A stretch of DNA of 64,000 nt from Herbidospora yilanensis (GTDB taxonomy: Bacteria; Actinomycetota; Actinomycetes; Streptosporangiales; Streptosporangiaceae), in assembly GCF_001570565.1 (NCBI RefSeq), contig NZ_BBXE01000048.1, positions 1 through 64,000 of the forward strand, in the 5' to 3' direction. Positions 54,810 to 64,000 of this stretch are shown here, one piece after another (within the stretch, counting starts at the first letter, position 1; every line of letters begins with the position of its first letter). The position numbers and the translations under genes were made by a program. The notes beneath the pieces were generated by a model. It was not told the DNA's origin and ran no database searches. It saw only the letters and a list, made by a program, of their open reading frames with translations.

Positions 54810-56596
54810 CACGCCTCCTGGAGGGTCGAGGTGGACGACGACTCGGTGCGCGCCATGCGCTCGGCGTCGAGTCCGGACAGCGGGTGGCCCTTGGCGAAGA
54901 ACTTCATGCGCGCCACCAGCGACATGAGCGGCTTGGTGAAGAGGAACACCACCACGACGTCGATGACCGTCGTCAGGCCCATCGCGAACGCGAAGCCGGC
55001 GACGTCGCCCACGGCCAGGAAGTAGAGCACCAGGGCCGCGATCAACATGACCGCGTCGGCCACGAGGATCGTGCGGCGGGCCCGCTTCCAGGCCACCTCG
55101 ACGGCCGTGCGCAGGCTGCGCCGGCCCTCCTTCATCTCGTCTCGGATTCGCTCGAAGTAGACGATGAAGGAGTCGGCGGTGATGCCGATCGAGACCACCA
55201 GGCCGATGATGTGCGGCAGCGACAGGCGGAAGCCCGCGTTGGCGCTGAGCACCACCACCGACAGGTAGGTGACGACCGTCGCGACCAGGAGGCTGGCGAT
55301 GCCCACCAGGCCGAGGCCGCGGTAGTAGAGCAGCAGGTAGAGCATGACGATCACGAGGCCGATGCCGCCCGCGATCAGACCGCCGCGGAGCTGGTCGGCG
55401 CCCAGGGTCGAGGAGACCGACACCGTCGAGCTGACCTTGAACTTCAGCGGCAGCGCGCCGTACTTGAGCTGGTCGGCCAGCTCGGTCGCCGTCTGCGAGG
55501 TGAAGCTGCCCGAGATCTCGGTCTTGCCGCCGGTGATGCGGCCGTTGGAGACCGGGGCCGTGACGACCACGCCGTCGAGCACCGCGCCGATCTGGTTGCG
55601 CGGCGGCTGGCTGTTGAAGGTCTTGTTGGTCAGCTCGGACCACTTCGTGGCGCCCGCGCTCTTGAAGTCGAGGTTGACGACCCACTCGCCGGTGTCCTGG
55701 CGCAGGCCGGACGAGGCGGTGCTGATCTCCGAACCCTGGACCGCGGCCACGTCGAGGATGTATTTGGCGGTGCCGCTCTCGTCACACGCGGCGAACTGCT
55801 TGGTCGGGTCGTCGAGGACGCCCGCGCCCTTGTTGTTGGCCGAGCACTTGAGGTCTTTGAACTGCTGCAGGACGGCCGGGTCGATGCCCGACAGGTCCTG
55901 GCCCGCCAGCGGGTCGGCGGCGGCGTTCGGGTCGGCCGAGGGCTGCGTCGTCACGAGCGGCGAGGCGGCCGGGCTGGGCTCGGCGTTCTTCTTCTTGCCG
56001 TTGCCCTGCTGGTTGCCCTGCTGGTTGTCGCCCTGCTTGTTCCCCTGGCCCGCCTCGGCGCTCGCAGTCGGCGAGGGCGCCTGGAGGGCCTTGGAGACCG
56101 CCCGGCCCGCCGGGCTGGCGGCCGGAGAGGCGGCGGCCGAGGGCGTCACGGCCGGGAGCGAGCCCGACGGGGCCGGCGAGGCCGCGTCGCTGGGCAGCGC
56201 GGCCGGCTGCTCCTGGGCCGGGGCGACGGCGAGCACCTGGCGGAAGCGGAGCTCGGCGGTCGTGGCCACCAGCTTCAACGCCTCTTCCTGACCCGCGCCC
56301 GGGATCTGGATCAGGATGTTGTCACTGGCCCTCGCGACCTGGGCGTCGGAGATGCCCTGCCCGTTGACGCGGTCACGGATGATGTTGACGGCCCGATCGA
56401 GGCTCTCTTGCGAGGGCGCCTTGTTGTCGAGGGTCTCGGGCGAGAGGGTGACTGTCGTGCCGCCCGCGAGGTCGAGACCGAACTTCGGGATGTACGCGTT
56501 CTGCAGGACCACGGCCGCGCCCATGGCGGCGATGATCGCCAGAAGAAGCAGGAGCGTGCGTCCCGGCTTGATCTGGCTGCTGGTCGGTGGGGCCAC
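54809..56596 (-). CDS. secD: Protein translocase subunit SecD
   Basis: 595 residues. An N-terminal membrane helix (about 12-30), L-D-L-A-G-G-T-T-V, the P1 region, then an unusual low-complexity insert of about 110 residues (124-235) of Ala, Pro and Ser with a Q-G-N/Q-G-D run; then the P4 domain and five further membrane helices with the G-G-L-I-A-G-G-I-G-L-V and S-I-G-I-T-A-D-S-F-I-V-Y-F-E-R-I-R-D-E motifs. Works with SecF. It follows yajC by 41 bp. Confidence 0.97.
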   Translation of the reverse strand: MAPPTSSQIKPGRTLLLLLAIIAAMGAAVVLQNAYIPKFGLDLAGGTTVTLSPETLDNKAPSQESLDRAVNIIRDRVNGQGISDAQVARASDNILIQIPGAGQEEALKLVATTAELRFRQVLAVAPAQEQPAALPSDAASPAPSGSLPAVTPSAAASPAASPAGRAVSKALQAPSPTASAEAGQGNKQGDNQQGNQQGNGKKKNAEPSPAASPLVTTQPSADPNAAADPLAGQDLSGIDPAVLQQFKDLKCSANNKGAGVLDDPTKQFAACDESGTAKYILDVAAVQGSEISTASSGLRQDTGEWVVNLDFKSAGATKWSELTNKTFNSQPPRNQIGAVLDGVVVTAPVSNGRITGGKTEISGSFTSQTATELADQLKYGALPLKFKVSSTVSVSSTLGADQLRGGLIAGGIGLVIVMLYLLLYYRGLGLVGIASLLVATVVTYLSVVVLSANAGFRLSLPHIIGLVVSIGITADSFIVYFERIRDEMKEGRRSLRTAVEVAWKRARRTILVADAVMLIAALVLYFLAVGDVAGFAFAMGLTTVIDVVVVFLFTKPLMSLVARMKFFAKGHPLSGLDAERMARTESSSTSTLQEA

Positions 56597-56637
56597 TGGT
56601 GGTCAGTCTTTCGTCAAGGGGTCTTCAATGAGGGTAC

Positions 56638-57000
56638 TCAGGACTTGCGGGTGCTGGAGTCTCCAGTCTCCGGGCTTTCCGCGACGTTGTCGCCGTCGGA
56701 CTTCTCGTCGTTCTCGGTCGAGTCGATCCCGTCGCCGGGCTCCTCGGTGAGGACGCGGCCGATGGCGGCCTTGACCCAGCGGGTCTCGACGCCGGGCGCC
56801 ACCTCAAGGATGACGTCGTCGTCGCTGAAGCCCACCACGGTGCCGAACAGACCCGTAGTGGTCATCACGCGGGAACCCACGCTGAGCGAGTTCTGCATCG
56901 CGACCTGCTCCTGCTGCCGCTTCCGCTGCGGGCGGATGAGCAGGAAGTAGAAGACCACGAAGAGCAGGACGATCGGGAGTAGCTGCGCAAGCCCTTCCAC
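56638..57000 (-). CDS. yajC: Preprotein translocase subunit YajC
   Basis: 120 residues: one N-terminal membrane helix (about 4-23, L-L-P-I-V-L-L-F-V-V-F-Y-F-L-L-I), the hallmark R-P-Q-R-K-R-Q-Q-E, then a small beta domain (S-V-G-S-R-V-M-T-T-T-G-L-F-G-T-V) and an acidic tail. The GTG at 57000 has AAGGAG upstream. It heads the yajC-secD-secF operon. Confidence 0.95.
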   Translation of the reverse strand: MEGLAQLLPIVLLFVVFYFLLIRPQRKRQQEQVAMQNSLSVGSRVMTTTGLFGTVVGFSDDDVILEVAPGVETRWVKAAIGRVLTEEPGDGIDSTENDEKSDGDNVAESPETGDSSTRKS

Positions 57001-57241
57001 GGGGCTCTCCTTCGTTGAAGAGATGACCGGCCATTCGCCGGAGGTCACACGAGGTTTGACGCCGGTCCGGGCCATACGCTCGGCACGTCACCTTACATAG
57101 CGAGCCTAGCCACCCAGCCAAGCCACGCAGTGTAGGCGAGCTGTCAGAACCCCGGCAACGAAGCCACGATCCGCCGCGCGGGAAAGTTCCGTTTTCACGC
57201 CTATTGCAACCATTCCGTGATCCCCAAGGTCCTTTCCGGCA

Positions 57242-58432
57242 TCACTGTGGGTTATCAGGAGGGTCGTCGAAGGCGACACCGGCCCCGAACGCGTCGGGCG
57301 GCGGGACCAGCCCCAGATGGACCCAGGCGGCGGCCGTGGCCACACGCCCGCGCGGGGTCCGGGCGAGCAGCCCCTGCCGGACCAGGAACGGCTCGGCGAC
57401 CACCTCGACGGTCTCGGGTTCCTCTCCGACGGCTACGGCCAGTGTCGACAGCCCGACGGGCCCGCCGCCGAACTTGCGCAGCAGCGCGCCCAGGACCGCC
57501 CGGTCGAGCCGGTCGAGGCCCTCGGCGTCGACTTCGTAAAGATTCAGCGCGGCGGCGGCGATCTCCCGGGTGATCAGCCCGTCGGCGCGCACCTCGGCGA
57601 AGTCGCGGACCCGGCGCAGCAGCCGGTTGGCGATGCGGGGGGTGCCCCGGGAGCGGCCGGCGATCTCGGCGGCCCCCTCTTCCGGCAGGTCGACGCCGAG
57701 CAGCCGGGCCGAGCGGTGGAGCACGGTCTCGAGCTCGCCCTCGTCGTAGAACTCCATGTGGGCGGTGAACCCGAAGCGGTCGCGCAGCGGCGCGGGCAGC
57801 AGGCCCGCGCGGGTGGTGGCCCCGACGAGGGTGAACGGCGCGACCTCCAGCGGGATCGCGGTCGCGCCGGGCCCCTTGCCGACCACGATGTCGACCCGGA
57901 AGTCCTCCATCGCCAGGTAGAGCATCTCTTCGGCGGGCCGCGCCATGCGGTGGATCTCGTCGATGAAGAGCACTTCGCCGTCGGTCAGCGTCGACAGGAT
58001 CGCGGCCAGGTCTCCGGCCCGCTCCAGCGCCGGCCCGGAGGTGACCCGCAGCGGGGCCCCCAGCTCGGCCGCGATGATCATGGCGAGCGTGGTCTTCCCG
58101 AGGCCGGGCGGCCCGCTCATCAGCACGTGGTCGGGCGGCCGGTTCCGCCGCAGCGCCCCTTCGAGCACGAGGGAGAGCTGCTCCCTGACCCGGGGCTGCC
58201 CGATGAACTCGGCCAGCCGCTTGGGCCGCAACGCCGCCTCGATCAGCCGCTCGTCGCCCTGGACGTCGGCGGAGACCAGCTCCCGCTCGAAGGAGCCGGC
58301 GATCTCGACCTCGTAGGACCCGTCGCCGGACCCGTGGATCGACCCTTCGCGGAACCCGCCGGGCGAGCCGGGCGACAGGTCGTCACGGCCGCGAGAGGAC
58401 TCGGCCGGGGTGCCCGACGGTGAATCTTTCAT
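57242..58432 (-). CDS. ruvB: Holliday junction branch-migration motor RuvB
   Basis: 396 residues. Walker A GPPGLGKT (107-114), Walker B F-I-D-E-I-H-R, sensor I G-A-T-T-R-A-G-L, arginine-finger region L-R-D-R-F-G-F, and a C-terminal winged helix. The N-terminus carries about 45-50 extra acidic/glycine-rich residues before the normal start (E-R-E-L-V-S-A); I found no better start codon, so this may be genuine. It overlaps ruvA by four bases. Confidence 0.96.
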   Translation of the reverse strand: MKDSPSGTPAESSRGRDDLSPGSPGGFREGSIHGSGDGSYEVEIAGSFERELVSADVQGDERLIEAALRPKRLAEFIGQPRVREQLSLVLEGALRRNRPPDHVLMSGPPGLGKTTLAMIIAAELGAPLRVTSGPALERAGDLAAILSTLTDGEVLFIDEIHRMARPAEEMLYLAMEDFRVDIVVGKGPGATAIPLEVAPFTLVGATTRAGLLPAPLRDRFGFTAHMEFYDEGELETVLHRSARLLGVDLPEEGAAEIAGRSRGTPRIANRLLRRVRDFAEVRADGLITREIAAAALNLYEVDAEGLDRLDRAVLGALLRKFGGGPVGLSTLAVAVGEEPETVEVVAEPFLVRQGLLARTPRGRVATAAAWVHLGLVPPPDAFGAGVAFDDPPDNPQ

Positions 58433-59049
58433 CGCACGCTCAGCGCCCGGAGGGCGGCCTTCAGCAGCGGCGCGATCTGGGGCTGGCGCCCGGCGGCCAG
58501 CTCGGCCTCGGCCTCGGGGGTGACGACGGCGAGGGCCTCGTCGGCGTCGCGCGCGGAGTAGCCGAGCCCGACGAGACCGGAATGCACCTGTTCGCGCCAC
58601 AGAGCCTCACGCGCGGGCCCGTTGATCGCGGCGTTGACGACCTCTTCGGGGGTGCCCAGCTTGCCCTTGAGTTCGAGCACGAGGCGCTGCGCGCCCTTCT
58701 GGCCGATGCCCGGCACCATCTGGAGGGCTTTGAGATCACCGGAGGCGACCGCGACGCGGAGCGCGTTGGGCGAGTGGACGGCGAGCATCGCCAGCGCGAG
58801 CCGGGGCCCGATGCCGCTGGCGGTCTGCAGCATCTCGAACACCACCCGCTCGTCGTCGGAGGCGAACCCGTAGAGGGTCAGCGACTCCTCACGGACGACC
58901 AGCGAGGTCGACAACCGGCCGTTCTCCCCCACCCGCAGCAGGCCCAGCGTTCCGGGCGTGCAGTGGACGAGGACGCCCACCCCGCCGACCTCGACCACGG
59001 CGGCGTCGGGGGCGATGGCGGTGACCAGACCGGACACCGAGGCGATCAT
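58429..59049 (-). CDS. ruvA: Holliday junction DNA helicase subunit RuvA
   Basis: 206 residues. OB fold with the strand [13 protein letters not shown], tandem helix-hairpin-helix motifs ([10 protein letters not shown] and [11 protein letters not shown]), and domain III at the C-terminus that contacts RuvB. Together they drive branch migration. It follows ruvC by 82 bp. Confidence 0.96.
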   Translation of the reverse strand: MIASVSGLVTAIAPDAAVVEVGGVGVLVHCTPGTLGLLRVGENGRLSTSLVVREESLTLYGFASDDERVVFEMLQTASGIGPRLALAMLAVHSPNALRVAVASGDLKALQMVPGIGQKGAQRLVLELKGKLGTPEEVVNAAINGPAREALWREQVHSGLVGLGYSARDADEALAVVTPEAEAELAAGRQPQIAPLLKAALRALSVR

Positions 59050-59131
59050 GAAGCGCTCCCGGATGGGTGAACGGGGGCCGGACGGGCGTCCGGACCGGAC
59101 GACGAGCGGCCCGGACTCGCCGACGTGGCGA

Positions 59132-59662
59132 TCACCGGGGACCCCGGGCGGACCGGGCGGTCGCCACGGCGCTCGCCAGGCGGTTCTGCACGCCGCCGCG
59201 CCACACGTGGCAGATGGCCAGCGCCAGCGCGTCGGCGGCGTCGGCGGGCTTGGGCATGGCGTCGAGGCGGAGGATGCGGGTGACCATGGTGCCGACCTGC
59301 TTCTTGTCGGCGGTGCCGCTGCCGGTGACCGCCGCCTTGACCTCGGAGGGCGTGTGGAGCGCCACGGGCAGCCCGCGGCGGGCGGCGCACAGGATGGCGA
59401 GGGCGGCAGACTGGGCGGTGCCCATGACGGTGCGGACGTTGTGCTGCGCGAACACCCGCTCGACGGCCACCGCGTCGGGCTCGGTCTCGTCGAGCCACTT
59501 CTCCAGGCCGCGCTCGATGGCCACCAGGCGGGCGCCGATCTCGTCGTCGGCCGGGGTGCGGATCACGCCGACGGCCACCAGGCGGGCGGGCGATCCGGGG
59601 CGGCCCTCGACGACGCCGACGCCGCAGCGGGTGAGCCCGGGGTCGACACCCAGCACGCGCAC
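59132..59662 (-). CDS. ruvC: Crossover junction endodeoxyribonuclease RuvC
   Basis: 176 residues. [11 protein letters not shown] has the first catalytic aspartate, V-A-V-E-R-V-F the glutamate, and [12 protein letters not shown] the last pair. Cuts Holliday junctions symmetrically. The start is GTG. The ruvC-ruvA-ruvB order followed by yajC is standard. Confidence 0.97.
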   Translation of the reverse strand: MRVLGVDPGLTRCGVGVVEGRPGSPARLVAVGVIRTPADDEIGARLVAIERGLEKWLDETEPDAVAVERVFAQHNVRTVMGTAQSAALAILCAARRGLPVALHTPSEVKAAVTGSGTADKKQVGTMVTRILRLDAMPKPADAADALALAICHVWRGGVQNRLASAVATARSARGPR

Positions 59663-59706
59663 CGGCGGCCCCCTTCCGCTCCGAACATGTGTTCGGCGAT
59701 CTTACA

Positions 59707-60855
59707 CTAGAAGTAGTCGAGCAGGTACGGCTTCGCCGCGAACACCGCGTCCAACGTGTCGTCGAACACCGTGGGGCCGGTCAGTCCGCCCGACATGCGC
59801 AGAGTGGCGGCGGGGACGCCGGCGTACAGGGCGGAGAGGGCGTTGATCGTGAGGGCCGGGCCGGTCCCGGCGCCCTTCGACAGGGAGCCCGAGCCGTCGG
59901 CGACCTCCAGCAGCCAGGTGCCGTCGTTGGCGGGGCGGGCCGGGTCGGTGAGCTCGAAGGGGACCGACGCGGTCACCGCCGGGGAGTAGCCGCGCCGGGC
60001 GACCGCGTCGGCGGGGTCGACGAGGCGGAACATCCAGCGGGTGGAGGAGACGACGTCCTTGGACCGCTCGCGCAGCAGCCACAGGACCGGGTCGTCGGGC
60101 GCGACGGTGGCGGTCACCCGCTTGGCGACCGACGAGGAGGTGCCCACGAGGGCCCACAGTGCCCGTGTGGTCGCCTCGGAGGCGGCGACGAGGCTGTCGA
60201 CCTCGATGTCGCCGCCCGACCAGCGGTAGATCACGTAGCCGTCGCCGGCGAGGTAGCAGAAGTCGTCGTCGTCCTCCAGCCAGACCCGCCAGGTCTCCGG
60301 GGTGTAGGAGAGCGGGCCGGAGGCGCGGGTGGCGGCGTGGACGCGGCCGATCAGCGCCACCAGCTCGTCGGTGTCGGCGGGGCCCATGCGGCGGAGCGCG
60401 ACCGGCTCGCCGGGGGCGATCGTCCGCAGCGCCTCGGTGGGCAGGGTGGCGATCAGGCGGCTGCCGGCGTGCTCGAAGCCCGCGCTCCGGTAGACGGGGG
60501 TGGTCGCCGGGTAGAGCGCCGAGACCGCCGAGCCGAGCTCGGAGCAGCGGTCGAGCACGGCGCGCATCAGCAGGCGGCCGACGCCCCTCCCCCGGTCTTC
60601 GGGCGCGACGGTGACGCCGGCCACGCCGCCCATGGGCTGCGGGCGGCCGTGCCACCACTGTGTGAACGGGTTGAGCCGGGCGGTCGCGACCAGGCGGGCG
60701 CCGTCGAAGACGCCCAGGCAGCGGCCCTGGGACAACAACGGCGTGACCATGCGCCGCCAGACGGCGGCGTCGGACGCCGAGAGTGGCCCGAAGGCCCGCT
60801 TGCGGTTGTCGAGCACCGCGTCGAGATCGTCTTCGCCGAGATCACGGATGTCCAC
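59707..60855 (-). CDS. Eis-like GNAT N-acetyltransferase
   Basis: 382 residues. The N-terminal GNAT fold has the acetyl-CoA loop V-T-V-A-P-E-D-R-G-R-G-V-G-R-L-L, a second GNAT-like domain follows with A-L-R-R-M-G-P-A-D, and the C-terminal part is an SCP2-like domain ending in the bulky terminal phenylalanine expected for Eis, where the C-terminal carboxylate takes part in catalysis. Eis proteins acetylate many amines, including aminoglycosides; the substrate here is unknown. It lies between yebC and ruvC. Confidence 0.9.
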   Translation of the reverse strand: MDIRDLGEDDLDAVLDNRKRAFGPLSASDAAVWRRMVTPLLSQGRCLGVFDGARLVATARLNPFTQWWHGRPQPMGGVAGVTVAPEDRGRGVGRLLMRAVLDRCSELGSAVSALYPATTPVYRSAGFEHAGSRLIATLPTEALRTIAPGEPVALRRMGPADTDELVALIGRVHAATRASGPLSYTPETWRVWLEDDDDFCYLAGDGYVIYRWSGGDIEVDSLVAASEATTRALWALVGTSSSVAKRVTATVAPDDPVLWLLRERSKDVVSSTRWMFRLVDPADAVARRGYSPAVTASVPFELTDPARPANDGTWLLEVADGSGSLSKGAGTGPALTINALSALYAGVPAATLRMSGGLTGPTVFDDTLDAVFAAKPYLLDYF

Positions 60856-60904
60856 GGAACCACAACCTACGCAGGCCTTACGGAACCGCGCAAACCAGCC
60901 GGTT

Positions 60905-61684
60905 TCAGGCGTCGAGCTTGGCCAGGATCTCGTCGGAGACGTCGGCGTTGGCGTAGACGTTCTGCACGTCGTCGCTGTCTTCGAGCGCGTCGATCAGCTT
61001 GAAGACCTTGCGGGCCGTGTCTTCGTCGACCGGGACGTTGATCGTCGGCAGGAAGCTGCTGTCGGCCGAGTCGTAGTCGATGCCGGCCTCCTGGAGGGCC
61101 TTGCGGACCGGCACGAGGTCGCTGGCCTCGGTCACGATCTCGAACGACTCGCCCAGGTCGTTGACCTCTTCGGCGCCCGCTTCGAGGACCACTTCGAGGA
61201 CCTGGTCTTCGGTGAGCTCGACGCGGCCGGCCTTGGTCTCTGACACCAGCTTGGGCACCAGGATGACGCCCTTGCGGTTGAACATGTAGGACACCGAGTT
61301 GGGGTCGGCCAGCGAGCCGCCGTTGCGGGTCAGCGCGACCCGGACCTCGGAGGCCGCGCGGTTGCGGTTGTCGGTGAGGCACTCGATGAGCATGGCGACG
61401 CCGCTGGGGCCGTAGCCCTCGTACATGATCGTCTGCCAGTCGGCGCCACCGGCCTCCAGGCCGCCGCCGCGCTTGCGGGCGCGCTCGATGTTGTCGACCG
61501 GGACCGAGCTCTTGCGCGCCTTGGTGATGGCGTCGAAGAGGGTCGGGTTGCCGTCAGGATCGGGGCCACCGGTCCTGGCCGCCACTTCGATGTTCTTGAT
61601 GAGCTTGGCGAACAGCTTCCCGCGCTTGGCGTCGAGCGCGGCCTTCTTGTGCTTCGTCGTCGCCCATTTGGAGTGGCCGGACAT
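60905..61684 (-). CDS. yebC: YebC/PmpR-family protein
   Basis: 259 residues, usual length. [14 protein letters not shown] and the G-G-D/P-P-x-x-N-P-x-L motif followed by [11 protein letters not shown] are family hallmarks. Members bind DNA or help ribosomes at polyproline stretches. It ends the pdxS-pdxT-yebC run, 3 bp after pdxT. Confidence 0.96.
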   Translation of the reverse strand: MSGHSKWATTKHKKAALDAKRGKLFAKLIKNIEVAARTGGPDPDGNPTLFDAITKARKSSVPVDNIERARKRGGGLEAGGADWQTIMYEGYGPSGVAMLIECLTDNRNRAASEVRVALTRNGGSLADPNSVSYMFNRKGVILVPKLVSETKAGRVELTEDQVLEVVLEAGAEEVNDLGESFEIVTEASDLVPVRKALQEAGIDYDSADSSFLPTINVPVDEDTARKVFKLIDALEDSDDVQNVYANADVSDEILAKLDA

Positions 61685-61687
61685 CGG

Positions 61688-62269
61688 CTAGAGCTCCCTT
61701 ACCATCTCAACGAAATACGAATGGACCCGCGCGTCGCCGGTCAGTTCCGGATGGAACGAGGTGGCGAGCAACGGGCCTTGGCGGACCGCGACGATCCTAT
61801 CCCCGGCGCGGGCCAGCACTTCGACATCGTTTCCGACGGACTCGACCCAGGGCGCCCGGATGAAGATCGCCCGGAAGCCCTGAATCCCCGGGAGGTCCAG
61901 ATCGTACTCGAAGGAGTCGACCTGGCGCCCGAAGGCGTTGCGGCGTACGACCATGTCGAGGCCGCCGAGGGTCTGCTGGCCCTCGATGCCGCCCTCGATG
62001 CGGTCGGCCAGCATGATCATGCCGGCGCAGGAGCCGTAGGCGGGCATGCCCGCCTTCACCCGCTGCTGGATGGGGTCGAACATCTCGAAGGCCACCGCGA
62101 GCTTCCACATCGTGGTCGACTCGCCGCCCGGGATGACCAGGGCGTCGACCTGGTCGAGCTCCTCGGGACGGCGCACCGCCACCGCCACGGCGCCCGACTC
62201 CACCAGGGAACGGGCGTGCTCGCGGACGTCGCCCTGGAGCGCGAGCACGCCGATCGTGGGTGTGCTCAC
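61688..62269 (-). CDS. pdxT: Pyridoxal 5'-phosphate synthase glutaminase subunit
   Basis: 193 residues of the class I glutaminase fold. P-G-G-E-S-T (47-52), the catalytic cysteine in G-S-C-A-G (C81) and the late H-P-E-L pair are intact. Supplies ammonia to PdxS. The GTG start overlaps pdxS by four bases, fixing the 1:1 synthesis of the two subunits. Confidence 0.97.
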   Translation of the reverse strand: MSTPTIGVLALQGDVREHARSLVESGAVAVAVRRPEELDQVDALVIPGGESTTMWKLAVAFEMFDPIQQRVKAGMPAYGSCAGMIMLADRIEGGIEGQQTLGGLDMVVRRNAFGRQVDSFEYDLDLPGIQGFRAIFIRAPWVESVGNDVEVLARAGDRIVAVRQGPLLATSFHPELTGDARVHSYFVEMVREL

Positions 62270-63168
62270 CAGCCGCGCTCGGCCAGGCGGTGGGGCACGG
62301 GAATGTCGTCGACGTTGATGCCGACCATGGCCTCGCCGAGGCCGCGCGAGACCTTGGCGATCACGTCGGGGTCGTCGAAGAACGTGGTGGCCTTGACGAT
62401 CGCGGCGGCCCGCTGGGCGGGGTTGCCCGACTTGAAGATGCCCGAGCCGACGAACACGCCCTCGGCGCCGAGCTGCATCATCATCGCGGCGTCGGCCGGG
62501 GTGGCGATGCCGCCCGCGGTGAACAGCACGACCGGCAGCTTGCCCTCGCGGGCGACCTCGGCGACCAGCTCGTAGGGGGCCTGCAGCTCCTTGGCCGCGA
62601 CGTAGAGCTCGTCTTCGGGCAGCGAGGAGAGGCGCTTGAGCTCGGCGCGGATGGTGCGCATGTGGGTGACGGCGTTGGAGACGTCGCCGGTGCCGGCCTC
62701 GCCCTTGGAGCGGATCATGGCCGCCCCCTCGGTGATGCGGCGCAGGGCCTCGCCCAGGTTGGTGGCGCCGCACACGAACGGCACGGTGAAGCGCCACTTG
62801 TCGATGTGGTTGGCGTAGTCGGCCGGGGTGAGCACCTCGGACTCGTCGACGTAGTCGACGCCGAGCGACTGCAGGACCTGGGCCTCGGCGAAGTGGCCGA
62901 TGCGCGCCTTGGCCATGACCGGGATCGAGACGGCGGAGATGATGCCGTCGATCATGTCGGGGTCGCTCATCCGGGACACGCCGCCCTGCGCGCGGATGTC
63001 GGCGGGCACCCGCTCCAGGGCCATGACGGCGACCGCGCCCGCGTCTTCGGCGATCTTGGCCTGGTCGGGCGTGACGACGTCCATGATCACGCCGCCCTTG
63101 AGCATCTCGGCCATGCCGCGCTTCACGCGTGCGGTGCCGACGGACGGGGTCGTTTCGGGGCTGGACAC
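62266..63168 (-). CDS. pdxS: Pyridoxal 5'-phosphate synthase lyase subunit
   Basis: 300 residues; TIM-barrel enzyme making PLP from ribose 5-phosphate, glyceraldehyde 3-phosphate and glutamine-derived ammonia. The key residues are visible: D30 in V-I-M-D-V-V and K87 in V-M-A-K-A-R-I-G-H. The GTG start has GGTAG-like sequence upstream. It has its own promoter region with an inverted repeat. Confidence 0.97.
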   Translation of the reverse strand: MSSPETTPSVGTARVKRGMAEMLKGGVIMDVVTPDQAKIAEDAGAVAVMALERVPADIRAQGGVSRMSDPDMIDGIISAVSIPVMAKARIGHFAEAQVLQSLGVDYVDESEVLTPADYANHIDKWRFTVPFVCGATNLGEALRRITEGAAMIRSKGEAGTGDVSNAVTHMRTIRAELKRLSSLPEDELYVAAKELQAPYELVAEVAREGKLPVVLFTAGGIATPADAAMMMQLGAEGVFVGSGIFKSGNPAQRAAAIVKATTFFDDPDVIAKVSRGLGEAMVGINVDDIPVPHRLAERGW

Positions 63169-63199
63169 GGCGCTACCTCACTCGAGGGGACAAGGTGAA

Positions 63200-63231
63200 T
63201 TGGTTCTATATTAGGCGCCTGAGCGAACCAA
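63200..63231 (-). promoter_or_regulatory. pdxS promoter region with a perfect 7-bp inverted repeat
   Basis: TTGGTTC (63200-63206) and GAACCAA (63225-63231) form a perfect inverted repeat with an 18-bp gap that contains the putative -10 TAATAT (63208-63213, minus strand). A regulator such as a MocR-type PdxR could bind here, but no such gene is in the window. Confidence 0.45.
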
Positions 63232-63280
63232 AACGACAGTCCATTTCGTACGGAAAGACAGGCCGGACCGGACAGTCCGT

Positions 63281-64000
63281 CTACGGAGCGATCGGCGTCC
63301 TGGACGCCAGCACCACCCAGACCTGGCCGCGGGCGAAAGGCATCGGGCTGCCGTCGGCCAGCGTGAACGTGGTCCCGTCCTCCTCCGTCGGGCGCTGCCA
63401 CCTGACCTTGTAGGCCTGACCGTCGCGCAGCACGACGCCGGTGCCCTTGCCGGTCGAGTGGACCAACGGCGTGTAGCTGCCGGTGAAGTCGTGGAACTGC
63501 GACCGCTCGGTCTTGGTGTACTGCACGACCACGGTAGCGGGGGCGATCTGGCCGCCCTCGGCGGCCATGTCCTTCTCGCCGTCCTGGATGACGGCCCACT
63601 TCTTCGCGGTCGCGTTCCACTGGAAGGTGAAGGTCGCCGCCGGATACTTCACCGTGTAGCGCCGCGTCGGCTTGCCGCCCTCCGGGGCCTCGTCGGAGAA
63701 GGTGAACCCGATGTCCTTCGCCCTGGTCGCCTTGGCCTGCTTGAGGAGCTGGGCGGGGCGGCCGACCAGGTTGTAGGGGGCGACCCGGCCCGGGTAGCGG
63801 AAGTAGGCGCCGGGGGCCGAGCTGTCGGAGACGTCGACCAGCGACGCCTGCTGGACGAACGGGATCATCTTGGTCTGCACGCCCGAGTAGGCCAGGGCGG
63901 GCTTGCCGAACATCGGCAGGATGTGCAGGTCGGAGATGCGGGCCGAGCGGACCGGGCCGACCTCCTTGGGCAGCTTGGAGGAGAAGATCGCCATCAGCCG
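63281..64000 (-). CDS. DUF3048 lipoprotein-like protein, 5' end outside the window
   Basis: Partial: the coding frame runs off the right edge, so only about 240 C-terminal residues are present. The segment G-P-V-R-S-A-R-I-S-D, A-L-A-Y-S-G-V-Q, R-V-A-P-Y-N-L, R-R-Y-T-V-K-Y-P and P-F-A-R-G-Q-V-W-V are DUF3048/YerB-like features. An internal ATG at 63994 is not the real start. It is convergent with nothing and lies 112 bp from pdxS on the same strand. Confidence 0.75.
   Translation of the reverse strand, partial: RLMAIFSSKLPKEVGPVRSARISDLHILPMFGKPALAYSGVQTKMIPFVQQASLVDVSDSSAPGAYFRYPGRVAPYNLVGRPAQLLKQAKATRAKDIGFTFSDEAPEGGKPTRRYTVKYPAATFTFQWNATAKKWAVIQDGEKDMAAEGGQIAPATVVVQYTKTERSQFHDFTGSYTPLVHSTGKGTGVVLRDGQAYKVRWQRPTEEDGTTFTLADGSPMPFARGQVWVVLASRTPIAP

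Overview
This 64 kb window reads as a chromosome segment of a high-GC actinomycete. Nearly every coding region has G or C in most third codon positions, GTG and TTG starts are frequent, and the gene order (arg biosynthesis, pheST, a sensor kinase, an rRNA methyltransferase, rplT-rpmI-infC, aroE, mltG, ruvX, alaS, then aspS-hisS, relA, apt, secFD-yajC, ruvBAC, yebC, pdxTS) is the housekeeping order known from Streptomyces and its relatives. The two DUF families next to alaS and the DUF574 methyltransferase fit Streptosporangiales or a close order, but I cannot fix the genus. Almost all housekeeping genes are on the minus strand. I saw no prophage, insertion sequence, tRNA gene or CRISPR array.

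Layout. 1-330: promoter-rich leader pointing out of the left edge, probably the start of an rRNA operon. 331-1118: frameshifted TPR gene. 1204-10404: tyrS, a 3-methyladenine glycosylase and the arginine operon argC-J-B-D-F-R-H, whose genes mostly overlap by a few bases and which is driven from a promoter carrying ArgR-type operators; argG is absent. 10463-22947: an accessory block with an acyl-CoA ligase behind a TetR-type operator, an NTF2-like protein, an MFS exporter, a tandem RyR-repeat protein, a novel-looking cassette (XRE-TPR regulator, two small orphan proteins, an ATP-grasp ligase and a TIR/SEFIR-FGE fusion), a 500-bp relic region and two tandem STAND ATPases. 23100-39561: pheST, PAS kinase, rRNA methyltransferase, infC-rpmI-rplT, aroE, two tandem mltG, ruvX, alaS, two membrane-linked DUF genes, rarA and a DUF2231 protein. 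39658-50788: tricorn protease, two secreted or anchored cyclophilins, DUF574 methyltransferase, aspS-hisS, an MBL hydrolase and a DUF349 protein. 50801-64000: relA/spoT, apt, secF-secD-yajC, ruvB-A-C, an Eis-like acetyltransferase, yebC, pdxT-pdxS and the 3' part of a DUF3048 gene cut by the window edge.

The most novel item is the 14510-18622 cassette. A TIR/SEFIR-FGE fusion protein and a RimK/MvdD-like ATP-grasp ligase are translationally coupled (ATGA). They face a 73-aa peptide gene across a shared bidirectional terminator, and a divergent XRE-TPR regulator lies beyond with an inverted-repeat operator. The arrangement suggests a ribosomal peptide tailored by an ATP-grasp ligase (graspetide-like) tied to a TIR/SEFIR signalling or effector protein. 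The domain calls are seen in the sequence; the joint function is inference. Other points of note are infC starting with ATC, a leaderless ligase promoter with an operator in its spacer, tandem MltG and STAND duplications, and a perfect 7-bp inverted repeat flanking the pdxS promoter.
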